A stretch of DNA of 5,517 nucleotides. Origin: Bacteroidota bacterium (GTDB lineage: Bacteria; Bacteroidota; Ignavibacteria; UBA10030; SZUA-254). The notes beneath the pieces were generated by a model. The model worked only from the letters and a program-made list of their open reading frames with translations, did not search any database and was not told the DNA's origin. The translations under genes and the position numbers were made by a program. This document shows positions 1 through 5,366 of this stretch, one piece after another (positions within the stretch are counted from its first letter, which is position 1; every line of letters begins with the position of its first letter). The DNA lies in contig SCUC01000714.1 of NCBI GenBank assembly GCA_004322375.1, forward strand, positions 1 to 5,517. The letters are read 5' to 3'.

Positions 1-641
1 TGAACGAAATCCAGGAAGTGTACAGGATGCAAGGCGTGAAAATCAATGATAAGCATATCGAAGTGATTTCACGTCAGATGATGCAGAAGGTTCACATTGT
101 AGATTCGGGCGACACACGATTCCTCGAAGACGATTACATTGACGTTCATCAGGTCAACGAAGAAAATGCGTTGCTGAAAGATACAGTGGTTGTAACAAGC
201 AAGGGCGATTCAAAGTTGAAAAATGGACAGTTAACCAATAAGAAGAAGCTCAGGGAAATCAATTCTGAACTCAAAAAGAAGGGGAAGAAAGTTGCCGAGG
301 TTCGCGATGCGGAGCCTGCAACAACAGAACCTGTCCTTCTTGGGATTACCTCTGCCGCGCTTTCAACGGATAGCTTTGTTTCCGCAGCATCGTTCCAGGA
401 AACGACAAAGGTATTAACGGATGCCGCTATTGAGGCGAAAGTAGATTCCCTTTTAGGCTTGAAAGAAAACGTTATTATGGGACATCTTATTCCCGCCGGC
501 ACAGGGTTGAAGAAATTTAAAAGCCTTATCGTTGTGCCAAATAACGAAACTCTTCCTCCGGTTGAACAGCTTGCAGGATTGGGTTTAGATGACGAAATCG
601 TTGAAAATGTGCAGGTTGAGGGAGTAGGGGAGGAATCATAA
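1..641 (+). CDS. rpoC: DNA-directed RNA polymerase subunit beta' (RpoC), C-terminal part only
   Basis: Beta' is the catalytic clamp subunit of RNA polymerase. The gene enters from the left edge; the first whole codon is at 3 and the stop is TAA 639-641, so about 212 C-terminal residues are visible. They begin with NEIQEVYR and continue through GVKINDKHIEVISRQMM, the conserved beta' C-terminal segment. A Lys/Glu-rich variable stretch (roughly 220-310) follows, then LLGITSAAL (336-362), SFQETTKVL (390-416) and GLKENVIMGHLIPAGTG, which close the enzyme core. A short acidic tail ends the protein. ITSAAL where Proteobacteria have ITKASL is, from memory, typical of Bacteroidota and relatives. The GTG at 18 is an internal Val codon, not a start. 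The next gene is 86 nt downstream on the same strand. Confidence 0.98.
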   Translation, partial: NEIQEVYRMQGVKINDKHIEVISRQMMQKVHIVDSGDTRFLEDDYIDVHQVNEENALLKDTVVVTSKGDSKLKNGQLTNKKKLREINSELKKKGKKVAEVRDAEPATTEPVLLGITSAALSTDSFVSAASFQETTKVLTDAAIEAKVDSLLGLKENVIMGHLIPAGTGLKKFKSLIVVPNNETLPPVEQLAGLGLDDEIVENVQVEGVGEES

Positions 642-661
642 ACCATCGCGGAATTCGGGTA

Positions 662-677
662 TTTTGAAAATTCAAAA
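662..677. repeat. A/T-rich inverted repeat, 7-bp arms
   Basis: TTTTGAA (662-668) and TTCAAAA (671-677) are perfect inverted copies separated by two A residues. The element lies 20 nt after the rpoC stop and directly before the GC hairpin at 679-701. A 2-nt loop makes an RNA hairpin of the full arms unlikely, so a dimeric protein binding site or plain A/T-rich promoter DNA is more plausible. No function can be assigned from sequence alone. Confidence 0.4.
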
Positions 678-691
678 AAAAGCCCTATATT
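664..691 (+). promoter_or_regulatory. candidate sigma70-type promoter for rpsL
   Basis: TTGAAA (664-669, 5 of 6 to TTGACA) is followed after 16 nt by TATATT (686-691, 5 of 6 to TATAAT). It sits in the only sizeable spacer upstream of rpsL, where a str-operon promoter would be expected. The -10-like box falls in the loop of the hairpin at 679-701. The region is A/T rich, so chance matches are likely, and a Bacteroidota-type sigma factor might use a different consensus. This is a weak inference. Confidence 0.25.
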
Positions 692-701
692 GACGGGCTT
701 T
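674..701. terminator. GC hairpin in the rpoC-rpsL spacer; terminator-like mainly on the minus strand
   Basis: AAAGCCC (679-685) pairs with GGGCTTT (695-701) around a 9-nt loop, giving a 7-bp stem with 4 GC pairs. On the + strand the stem is followed by ATCACA, so only three U residues trail it; this makes a poor intrinsic terminator and suggests partial attenuation or read-through from rpoC into rpsL. On the minus strand the stem is followed by the complement of the A8 run (674-681), a good U-tract. The structure is seen directly; any effect on transcription is inferred. Confidence 0.5.
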
Positions 702-713
702 ATCACATTAGTC

Positions 714-718
714 AGGAG
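714..718 (+). promoter_or_regulatory. ribosome binding site of rpsL
   Basis: AGGAG ends 9 nt before the GTG at 728. It decides that the non-ATG codon is the start of S12; no ATG lies in frame nearby, and the protein then begins with the expected MPTINQL. Confidence 0.8.
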
Positions 719-727
719 ATTTATTTA

Positions 728-1099
728 GTGCCAACAATAAACCAATTAATTCGCTCCAGCAGGGAACAAGTTACATGGAAGAGCAAAGCGCCAGCGCTCC
801 AAGGCTCTCCCCAGAAACGTGGTGTTTGTACGAGAGTATATACGACGACGCCAAAAAAGCCGAATTCGGCTTTACGGAAAGTCGCGCGCGTACGTCTTAC
901 GAACAGTATTGAAGTTACTGCCTACATTCCGGGCGAAGGGCACAATCTCCAGGAACACTCTATCGTCATGATTCGCGGCGGCAGGGTGAAAGATCTTCCG
1001 GGCGTTCGCTATCACATCGTGCGTGGCACGTTGGATACTGCCGGTGTTACCGATAGGAAACAGGGGAGATCGAAATATGGAGCAAAAAAACCTAAGTAA
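728..1099 (+). CDS. rpsL: 30S ribosomal protein S12 (uS12)
   Basis: S12 lies at the decoding centre of the 30S subunit and affects tRNA selection and accuracy. The 123-residue product matches the usual length of about 124. It reads MPTINQL, then PQKRGVCTRVYTTTPKKPNSALRK (residues 28-51), GEGHNLQEHS (69-78) and GGRVKDLPGVRYH (84-96). Lys43 and Lys88, where streptomycin-resistance changes are known, are both the wild-type Lys. Asp89, the residue methylthiolated by RimO in other bacteria, is present. LTNS at 57-60 replaces the commoner LTNG. Start is GTG with a good AGGAG upstream. It is the first gene after the rpoC spacer, and rpsG follows after 3 nt, so the two are probably translationally coupled. 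A perfect 18-bp palindrome lies over codons 43-49. Confidence 0.98.
   Translation: MPTINQLIRSSREQVTWKSKAPALQGSPQKRGVCTRVYTTTPKKPNSALRKVARVRLTNSIEVTAYIPGEGHNLQEHSIVMIRGGRVKDLPGVRYHIVRGTLDTAGVTDRKQGRSKYGAKKPK
856..873. repeat. perfect 18-bp palindrome inside rpsL
   Basis: AAAGCCGAATTCGGCTTT equals its own reverse complement. In RNA it could fold as a 7-bp stem with an AAUU loop, preceded by extra A residues (853-855) and followed by UUUA. It spans most of the codons for KKPNSAL of S12, so part of the sequence is fixed by the protein, but the third positions need not have produced full symmetry. Its arms share AAAGCC and GGCTTT with the hairpin at 679-701. Confidence 0.6.
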
Positions 1100-1102
1100 G
1101 TT

Positions 1103-1570
1103 ATGAGAAGAAAACGAGCAGAAAAAAGAATCGTTCAACCGGACCCGAAATTTAACGACGTCTTGGTTGCCAAATTCATCAACTCAGTGTTGAACCAGGG
1201 AAGAAAGCATCGTGCGCGTCGCATCGTGTATGATGCTATCAACATCATCGAAGAACGAAGCAAAACAAGCGGGCTTGATGTGTTTAAGAAAGCGATGAAC
1301 AATCTTCGGCCGTTGTTAGAAATTCGCGCTCGAAGAGTCGGCGGTGCAACATACCAGATTCCGACAGAAGTTCGTCAGGATAGAAGTATCGCGCTTGCCT
1401 TACGCTGGTTGATTGCTTACGCGAGCGAACGAAAAGATAAATCAATGTCGTCGAAGCTGGCAGCTGAAATTCTTGCCGCTTCTAACAACGAGGGAAATGC
1501 TGTAAAGAAAAAAGAAGATACCCACAAAATGGCAGAAGCTAATAAAGCGTTCGCTCATTTTAAGTGGTAA
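1103..1570 (+). CDS. rpsG: 30S ribosomal protein S7 (uS7)
   Basis: S7 is a primary 16S rRNA binding protein that starts assembly of the 30S head and lies near the E site. The 155-residue product is standard length. Recognisable parts are the basic N-terminus with PDPKFND (residues 13-19), the RNA-contacting hairpin RARRVGGATYQIP (75-87), DKSMSSKLAAEI (112-123) and the C-terminal EDTHKMAEANKAFAHFKW signature (138-155). VRQDR at 90-94 has Gln where Pro is usual. The ATG at 1103 is only 3 nt after the rpsL stop and has no Shine-Dalgarno at proper spacing; the nearest GGAG (1079-1082) is 20 nt away. Translation therefore probably depends on ribosomes finishing rpsL. The gap has no room for the intercistronic S7 autoregulatory site known from E. 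coli. Confidence 0.98.
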   Translation: MRRKRAEKRIVQPDPKFNDVLVAKFINSVLNQGRKHRARRIVYDAINIIEERSKTSGLDVFKKAMNNLRPLLEIRARRVGGATYQIPTEVRQDRSIALALRWLIAYASERKDKSMSSKLAAEILAASNNEGNAVKKKEDTHKMAEANKAFAHFKW

Positions 1571-1592
1571 TGTGTGGAATAAATCATTTATC

Positions 1593-1597
1593 AGGGA
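1593..1597 (+). promoter_or_regulatory. probable ribosome binding site of fusA
   Basis: AGGGA lies 12 nt before the ATG at 1610, slightly farther than optimal. AAAG at 1605-1608 is too close to serve. The start itself is secure because it gives the canonical EF-G N-terminus and no in-frame alternative fits better. Confidence 0.5.
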
Positions 1598-1609
1598 AAT
1601 TGTTAAAGA

Positions 1610-3712
1610 ATGCCAAGAGCATATTCATTAGAACGAACACGTAACATCGGTATCATGGCTCACATTGACGCCGGTAAAACCACCACAACCGAGCGAATCC
1701 TGTATTATACAGGAATTTTGCATCGGATGGGCGAGGTGCATGACGGCGCGGCTACGATGGATTGGATGGAACAGGAAAAAGAGCGCGGGATAACTATTAC
1801 CAGCGCAGCGACAACCTGTTTCTGGGACGAGCACCGTATTAACATCATTGATACACCGGGACACGTTGATTTTACCGCCGAGGTAGAGCGTTCATTGCGT
1901 GTGCTGGATGGCGCTATTGCCCTCTTTTGCTCTGTCGGCGGCGTGGAACCGCAATCGGAAACGGTGTGGCGGCAGGCTGATAAGTATGGCGTGCCTCGCA
2001 TCGCATTTGTAAATAAGATGGATCGCGTTGGAGCGGATTTCTTCCATGTAGTCCAAATGATGAAGCAGCGACTCGGCGCAAATGCCGTTCCGCTTCAATT
2101 GCCAATTGGCGAGGGTGATTTGTTCAGGGGCGTCATTGATTTAATTTCAATGAAAGCTCTCATTTTCCATGATACCACGCAAGGTTCGACATGGGATGAG
2201 ATTCCTATTCCGCACGACCTAGAAAAGTTGGCAGCAGAATACCGGCAAAAAATGCTGGAAGCAGTCTCTGATGAAAATGACACTCTCTTAGAAAAGTACT
2301 TAGACGGAAAAGAGATTTCAGCGAGTGAAATTAAAGCTGTATTACGCAGCGCATGTTTGAAGGTGAGCATTATTCCAGTCTTATGCGGTTCAGCGTTTAA
2401 GAATAAGGGTGTTCAAAACCTTCTTGATTCCGTGATTGATTATCTCCCCGCTCCTCCCGATGTTGCCGGGGGCGAGGTTGTTGGTCATCATATCAATATG
2501 AAGGATCACGTTGTCAGAAGAATTGCTGATAACGAGAAGTTCTCTGCGCTTGCATTCAAGATTATGAGCGACCCATACGTTGGCAAGGTAACATATTTCC
2601 GCGTGTACTCCGGAACATTGAAGCCCGGCTCGTATGTCTATAACACAACATCCGATAGAAAAGAGCGCATCGGAAGAATACTTCGTATGCACGCCAACCA
2701 CCGCGAAGATATTGATGAAGCGTTTACCGGAGATATCGTCGCAGCAGTCGGTTTAAAGCATACAAAAACAGGCGATACGCTCTGTTTAGAAGACGACCCC
2801 ATTGTACTGGAAAAGATGGTATTTCCTGATCCGGTTATTTCGATTGCCATTGAACCGAAAACGAAAGCAGACCAGGAGAAATTAGGAGAAGCGCTCTCGA
2901 AATTAGCGGATGAAGACCCGACGTTCAAAATTTCGACAAACGAAGAAACAGGTCAAACGATTATCAGCGGCATGGGTGAGCTTCATCTTGAGATTTTGAT
3001 TGACAGAATGAAGCGTGAGTTTCGCGTTGAGGCAAATGTCGGCAAGCCGCAAGTCGCCTACCGCGAAACCGTTAAAAAGAAAGTCCAGGCGGAAGGTAAG
3101 TTTATCCGCCAGAGCGGTGGTCGGGGTCAATACGGAGACGTTTGGCTAGAAATCGAGCCGAATGAAAAAGGTAAAGGATTTGAATTTGAAAATGCGATTG
3201 TCGGCGGCGTTGTTCCTAAAGAGTATATCAAGCCGACCATGGAAGGCATCATCGAAGCGATGCGCAATGGTGTGCTTGCAGGGTATCCCGTTGTTGACGT
3301 CAAGGTGAAGCTATTTGACGGCTCGTACCATGAAGTAGATTCTTCCGAAATGGCATTCAAGATTGCCGGCTCGATCGGGTTCAAAGAGGGGGCAAGGAAA
3401 GCGAATGCGGTATTGTTAGAGCCGATTATGGACGTTGAAGTTGTTACCCCCGAAGAATATCTCGGAGACGTGATGGGTGATTTGAATTCAAGGCGCGGTA
3501 AAATTGAGGGCATGCAGCCCCGCAAAGACGCTCAAGTCATTAAGGCGAAAGTTCCGTTAGCTGAGATGTTCGGGTACGCGACACAAATGCGTTCAATGAC
3601 TCAGGGAAGGGCAATCTACACGATGCAATTTGCGTACTACGACGAAGCTCCGCGAAGCATCACAGAAGAGGTCATAGAAAAAGTAAAGGGCGCTGAGCTG
3701 GTATTAGCTTGA
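1610..3712 (+). CDS. fusA: translation elongation factor G (EF-G)
   Basis: EF-G is the cytoplasmic GTPase that moves tRNAs and mRNA through the ribosome and, with RRF, recycles it. The 700-residue length is normal. GTPase motifs are complete: P-loop AHIDAGKT (17-24), switch I ERGITI (58-63), DTPGHVDF (81-88) with His85, NKMD (135-138) and GSA (260-262). Domain II starts near 295 and domain III near 410, containing GMGELHLEIL. Domain IV follows with FIRQSGGRGQYG from 498 and the decoding-centre tip GSYHEVDSSE, whose His574 matches the functional His583 of E. coli. Domain V runs to the end with GDLNSRRG. The motifs fit the main translational EF-G; I see no sign of a tetracycline-resistance (TetM-type) or other paralogue. 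It is 39 nt after rpsG and 57 nt before tuf, the usual str order. Confidence 0.98.
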   Translation: MPRAYSLERTRNIGIMAHIDAGKTTTTERILYYTGILHRMGEVHDGAATMDWMEQEKERGITITSAATTCFWDEHRINIIDTPGHVDFTAEVERSLRVLDGAIALFCSVGGVEPQSETVWRQADKYGVPRIAFVNKMDRVGADFFHVVQMMKQRLGANAVPLQLPIGEGDLFRGVIDLISMKALIFHDTTQGSTWDEIPIPHDLEKLAAEYRQKMLEAVSDENDTLLEKYLDGKEISASEIKAVLRSACLKVSIIPVLCGSAFKNKGVQNLLDSVIDYLPAPPDVAGGEVVGHHINMKDHVVRRIADNEKFSALAFKIMSDPYVGKVTYFRVYSGTLKPGSYVYNTTSDRKERIGRILRMHANHREDIDEAFTGDIVAAVGLKHTKTGDTLCLEDDPIVLEKMVFPDPVISIAIEPKTKADQEKLGEALSKLADEDPTFKISTNEETGQTIISGMGELHLEILIDRMKREFRVEANVGKPQVAYRETVKKKVQAEGKFIRQSGGRGQYGDVWLEIEPNEKGKGFEFENAIVGGVVPKEYIKPTMEGIIEAMRNGVLAGYPVVDVKVKLFDGSYHEVDSSEMAFKIAGSIGFKEGARKANAVLLEPIMDVEVVTPEEYLGDVMGDLNSRRGKIEGMQPRKDAQVIKAKVPLAEMFGYATQMRSMTQGRAIYTMQFAYYDEAPRSITEEVIEKVKGAELVLA

Positions 3713-3737
3713 TTTTATTATTCACTATTTTATTATT
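3713..3737 (+). repeat. A/T-rich direct repeat in the tuf leader
   Basis: TTTTATTATT occurs at 3713-3722 and again at 3728-3737, a 15-nt period, in the 57-nt spacer between fusA and tuf. In RNA this is an unstructured U/A-rich stretch upstream of a strong AGGAG, of the kind that can bind ribosomal protein S1 and raise translation. A weak promoter look-alike, TTGATT (3709-3714) with TATTAT (3731-3736) at 16-nt spacing, overlaps it; given the A/T content it is only suggestive. Confidence 0.5.
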
Positions 3738-3757
3738 TAACACACTCTTAAAAACTT

Positions 3758-3762
3758 AGGAG
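3758..3762 (+). promoter_or_regulatory. ribosome binding site of tuf
   Basis: AGGAG ends 7 nt before the ATG at 3770, an optimal arrangement that fits the very high EF-Tu demand. It is followed immediately by ACTCC, a motif that recurs before rpsJ and rplC. Confidence 0.85.
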
Positions 3763-3771
3763 ACTCCGAAT
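3760..3771 (+). repeat. 12-nt repeat GAGACTCCGAAT, copy 1 (tuf start region)
   Basis: The 12-mer overlaps the end of the tuf ribosome binding site and the first two bases of the start codon. An identical copy lies at 5333-5344 upstream of rplC. In copy 1 the next bases are GG; in copy 2 they are AGG, so the two differ by one inserted A. Confidence 0.5.
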
Positions 3772-4981
3772 GGCAAAAGAAAAATTTAGCAGAGAAAAAC
3801 CCCATGTAAATATTGGGACTATCGGTCATATTGACCACGGAAAGACCACCTTGACGGCTGCCATTACGATGGCATTAGCCAGGAAAGGACTTTCCCAGGT
3901 CCGCACGTTTGATAGCATTGATAACGCGCCGGAAGAACGGGAACGCGGTATCACGATTAACGTCGCCCACGTTGAGTATCAAACGGAAAAACGGCACTAC
4001 GCCCACGTTGATTGCCCTGGTCACGCCGACTATATCAAGAACATGATTACCGGCGCAGCGCAGATGGACGGCGCAATTTTAGTTGTCGCTGCCAATGACG
4101 GTCCGATGCCTCAAACGCGCGAACACGTTCTGCTTGCCCGTCAGGTGAACGTTCCACGTATTGTTGTATTCATGAATAAAGTTGACATGGTGGACGATCC
4201 GGAATTGCTGGACCTCGTAGAGATGGAACTTCGCGACTTATTGAAAAAGTACGAGTTCCCTGGCGATGAAATTCCCATTATTCGCGGCAGCGGGTTGAAA
4301 GCATTGGAACGGGCGACTGATCCGGCTTCTAAGGCTGACGATCCGGCATTCAAATGTATTTTTGAATTGATGGACGCGGTAGATAGCTATATCCCGCTTC
4401 CAAAGCGCGACGTTGATAAGCCATTCTTGATGCCGGTTGAAGACGTCTTCTCTATCACGGGCCGCGGCACCGTAGGCACAGGTCGTGTCGAGCGCGGTAA
4501 GGCGAAGGTTGGCGATGAAGTTGAAGTTATCGGTCTTGGCATGCACAAGAAAACCGTCATCACCGGAGCAGAGATGTTCCGTAAAGAGCTTGATGAAGTT
4601 ATGGCAGGCGATAACGCAGGATTGCTGTTGCGCGGTATTGAAAAAACCGATTTAGAACGCGGGCAGGTCGTTGCCAAGCCGGGTTCTATCACGCCGCACA
4701 CGAAATTCAACTGCCAGGTGTACGTGTTGAAGAAAGAAGAAGGCGGTAGACATACTCCCTTCTTTAACGGCTACCGTCCCCAGTTCTATTTCAGAACGAC
4801 AGACGTGACTGGCGTAGCGACTCTGCCAAGCGGCATGGAAATGATTATGCCCGGCGATAACGTGGATAACATGTACGTCGAGCTGATCTCCGAAATCGCT
4901 ATGGAAGAAGGTCTGCGCTTCGCTATCCGTGAAGGCGGACGAACAGTCGGCGCGGGTGTTGTAACTAAAATCATTGCATAA
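3770..4981 (+). CDS. tuf: translation elongation factor Tu (EF-Tu)
   Basis: EF-Tu carries aminoacyl-tRNA to the ribosomal A site as a GTP complex. The product is 403 residues, about nine longer than E. coli EF-Tu. Domain 1 has GHIDHGKT (19-26), RGITI with Thr62, DCPGH with catalytic His85 (81-85) and NKVD (136-139). The G5 motif reads SGL (174-176) instead of the usual SAL. Just after it, residues 183-196 form a duplicated TDPASKA/DDPAFKC segment that explains most of the extra length; Thermus EF-Tu also has an insertion at about this place. Domain 2 starts near KPFLMPVEDVFSITGRGTVG, and domain 3 includes GGRHTPFFNGYRPQFYFRT and the final REGGRTVGAGVV. Start is supported by AGGAG at 7 nt. Whether a second tuf copy exists elsewhere cannot be told here. 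Confidence 0.98.
   Translation: MAKEKFSREKPHVNIGTIGHIDHGKTTLTAAITMALARKGLSQVRTFDSIDNAPEERERGITINVAHVEYQTEKRHYAHVDCPGHADYIKNMITGAAQMDGAILVVAANDGPMPQTREHVLLARQVNVPRIVVFMNKVDMVDDPELLDLVEMELRDLLKKYEFPGDEIPIIRGSGLKALERATDPASKADDPAFKCIFELMDAVDSYIPLPKRDVDKPFLMPVEDVFSITGRGTVGTGRVERGKAKVGDEVEVIGLGMHKKTVITGAEMFRKELDEVMAGDNAGLLLRGIEKTDLERGQVVAKPGSITPHTKFNCQVYVLKKEEGGRHTPFFNGYRPQFYFRTTDVTGVATLPSGMEMIMPGDNVDNMYVELISEIAMEEGLRFAIREGGRTVGAGVVTKIIA
4316..4357 (+). repeat. imperfect 21-bp tandem duplication within tuf
   Basis: Two in-frame 7-codon units, 4316-4336 and 4337-4357, encode TDPASKA and DDPAFKC. Both contain GATCCGGC (4319-4326 and 4340-4347) exactly 21 nt apart; 12 of 21 bases and 4 of 7 residues agree. 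The unit lies in a length-variable surface region at the end of the EF-Tu GTPase domain. It looks like an old slippage duplication, but chance similarity in a Asp/Pro/Ala/Lys-rich loop is possible. Confidence 0.45.
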
Positions 4982-5002
4982 GACACATCGAACAGTTGAC
5001 AA

Positions 5003-5006
5003 AGGA
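5003..5006 (+). promoter_or_regulatory. ribosome binding site of rpsJ
   Basis: AGGA, within AAAGGAA, ends 8 nt before GTG 5015. It supports this GTG as the start, giving MAGQKIRIKL, the expected S10 N-terminus. Confidence 0.75.
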
Positions 5007-5014
5007 ATACTCCC

Positions 5015-5323
5015 GTGGCAGGGCAAAAAATACGCATTAAATTGAAATCGTACGACCACAACTTGATTGACAAGTCTGCGGAAAAAATCATTAAGACAGT
5101 GAAGTCAACCGGAGCAGTTGTTTCCGGTCCGATTCCGCTTCCGACGCGGAGGGCGGTTTATACCGTGCTTCGCTCACCGCACGTTGACAAGAAATCGCGC
5201 GAGCAATTTGAAATGCGTTCTCACAAGCGTCTCATTGATATTTTGAACTCTTCAAATAAAACAATTGATTCGCTGATGAAGCTTGAGCTCCCCGCCGGCG
5301 TTGACGTCGAGATTAAAGTCTAA
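5015..5323 (+). CDS. rpsJ: 30S ribosomal protein S10 (uS10 / NusE)
   Basis: S10 is a 30S head protein and, as NusE, pairs with NusB and NusG in transcription antitermination and transcription-translation coupling. The 102-residue product is standard length. It shows KIRIKLKSYDHNLID (5-19), GPIPLPT (38-44), the ribosome-inserted loop with SPHVDKKSREQFEMRSHKR (54-72) and the closing LPAGVDVEI (92-100). Start is GTG, backed by AGGA at 8 nt. The gene lies 33 nt after tuf, with no terminator and no space for the long L4-responsive S10 leader known in E. coli. It is therefore likely cotranscribed with the str genes, with rplC continuing the same unit. Confidence 0.98.
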   Translation: MAGQKIRIKLKSYDHNLIDKSAEKIIKTVKSTGAVVSGPIPLPTRRAVYTVLRSPHVDKKSREQFEMRSHKRLIDILNSSNKTIDSLMKLELPAGVDVEIKV

Positions 5324-5332
5324 CGAAACGAA

Positions 5333-5344
5333 GAGACTCCGAAT
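5333..5344 (+). repeat. 12-nt repeat GAGACTCCGAAT, copy 2 (rplC leader)
   Basis: This is identical to 3760-3771 at the tuf start. Here it is followed by AGGATAATG, so the copy does not itself carry a start codon; the ATG of copy 1 is replaced by ATAGG. It lies 9 nt after the rpsJ stop and 22 nt before the rplC start. Confidence 0.5.
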
Positions 5345-5366
5345 AGGATAATGAAAGTCAAAGTAC

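Noticed and set aside
18..20. GTG as a possible gene start
   Set aside because: The frame is open to the left edge and the upstream codons encode NEIQE, part of the conserved RpoC block, so this is an internal Val.
149..706. 185-codon open frame on the minus strand opposite rpoC
   Set aside because: It is the antisense of a clearly conserved RpoC region, has no recognisable protein motif and a Ser/Phe-rich composition typical of shadow frames. The same applies to the long minus-strand frames at 3127-3525 (opposite fusA) and 4652-5059 (opposite tuf and the rpsJ start).
1579..1591. ATAAAT/ATTTAT inverted repeat in the rpsG-fusA gap
   Set aside because: The arms are all A/T with a 1-nt centre; the only foldable form is a 4-bp A/U stem, too weak to be a terminator.
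2101..2110. GCCAATTGGC palindrome in fusA
   Set aside because: A 10-bp palindrome is expected by chance at this scale and nothing around it suggests function. TTGAATTCAA at 3482-3491 was dismissed for the same reason.
4996..5001. Perfect TTGACA in the tuf-rpsJ gap as a -35 box
   Set aside because: At 16-18 nt downstream the sequence is GC-containing coding DNA of rpsJ with no -10-like hexamer; a start there would also lie inside rpsJ.
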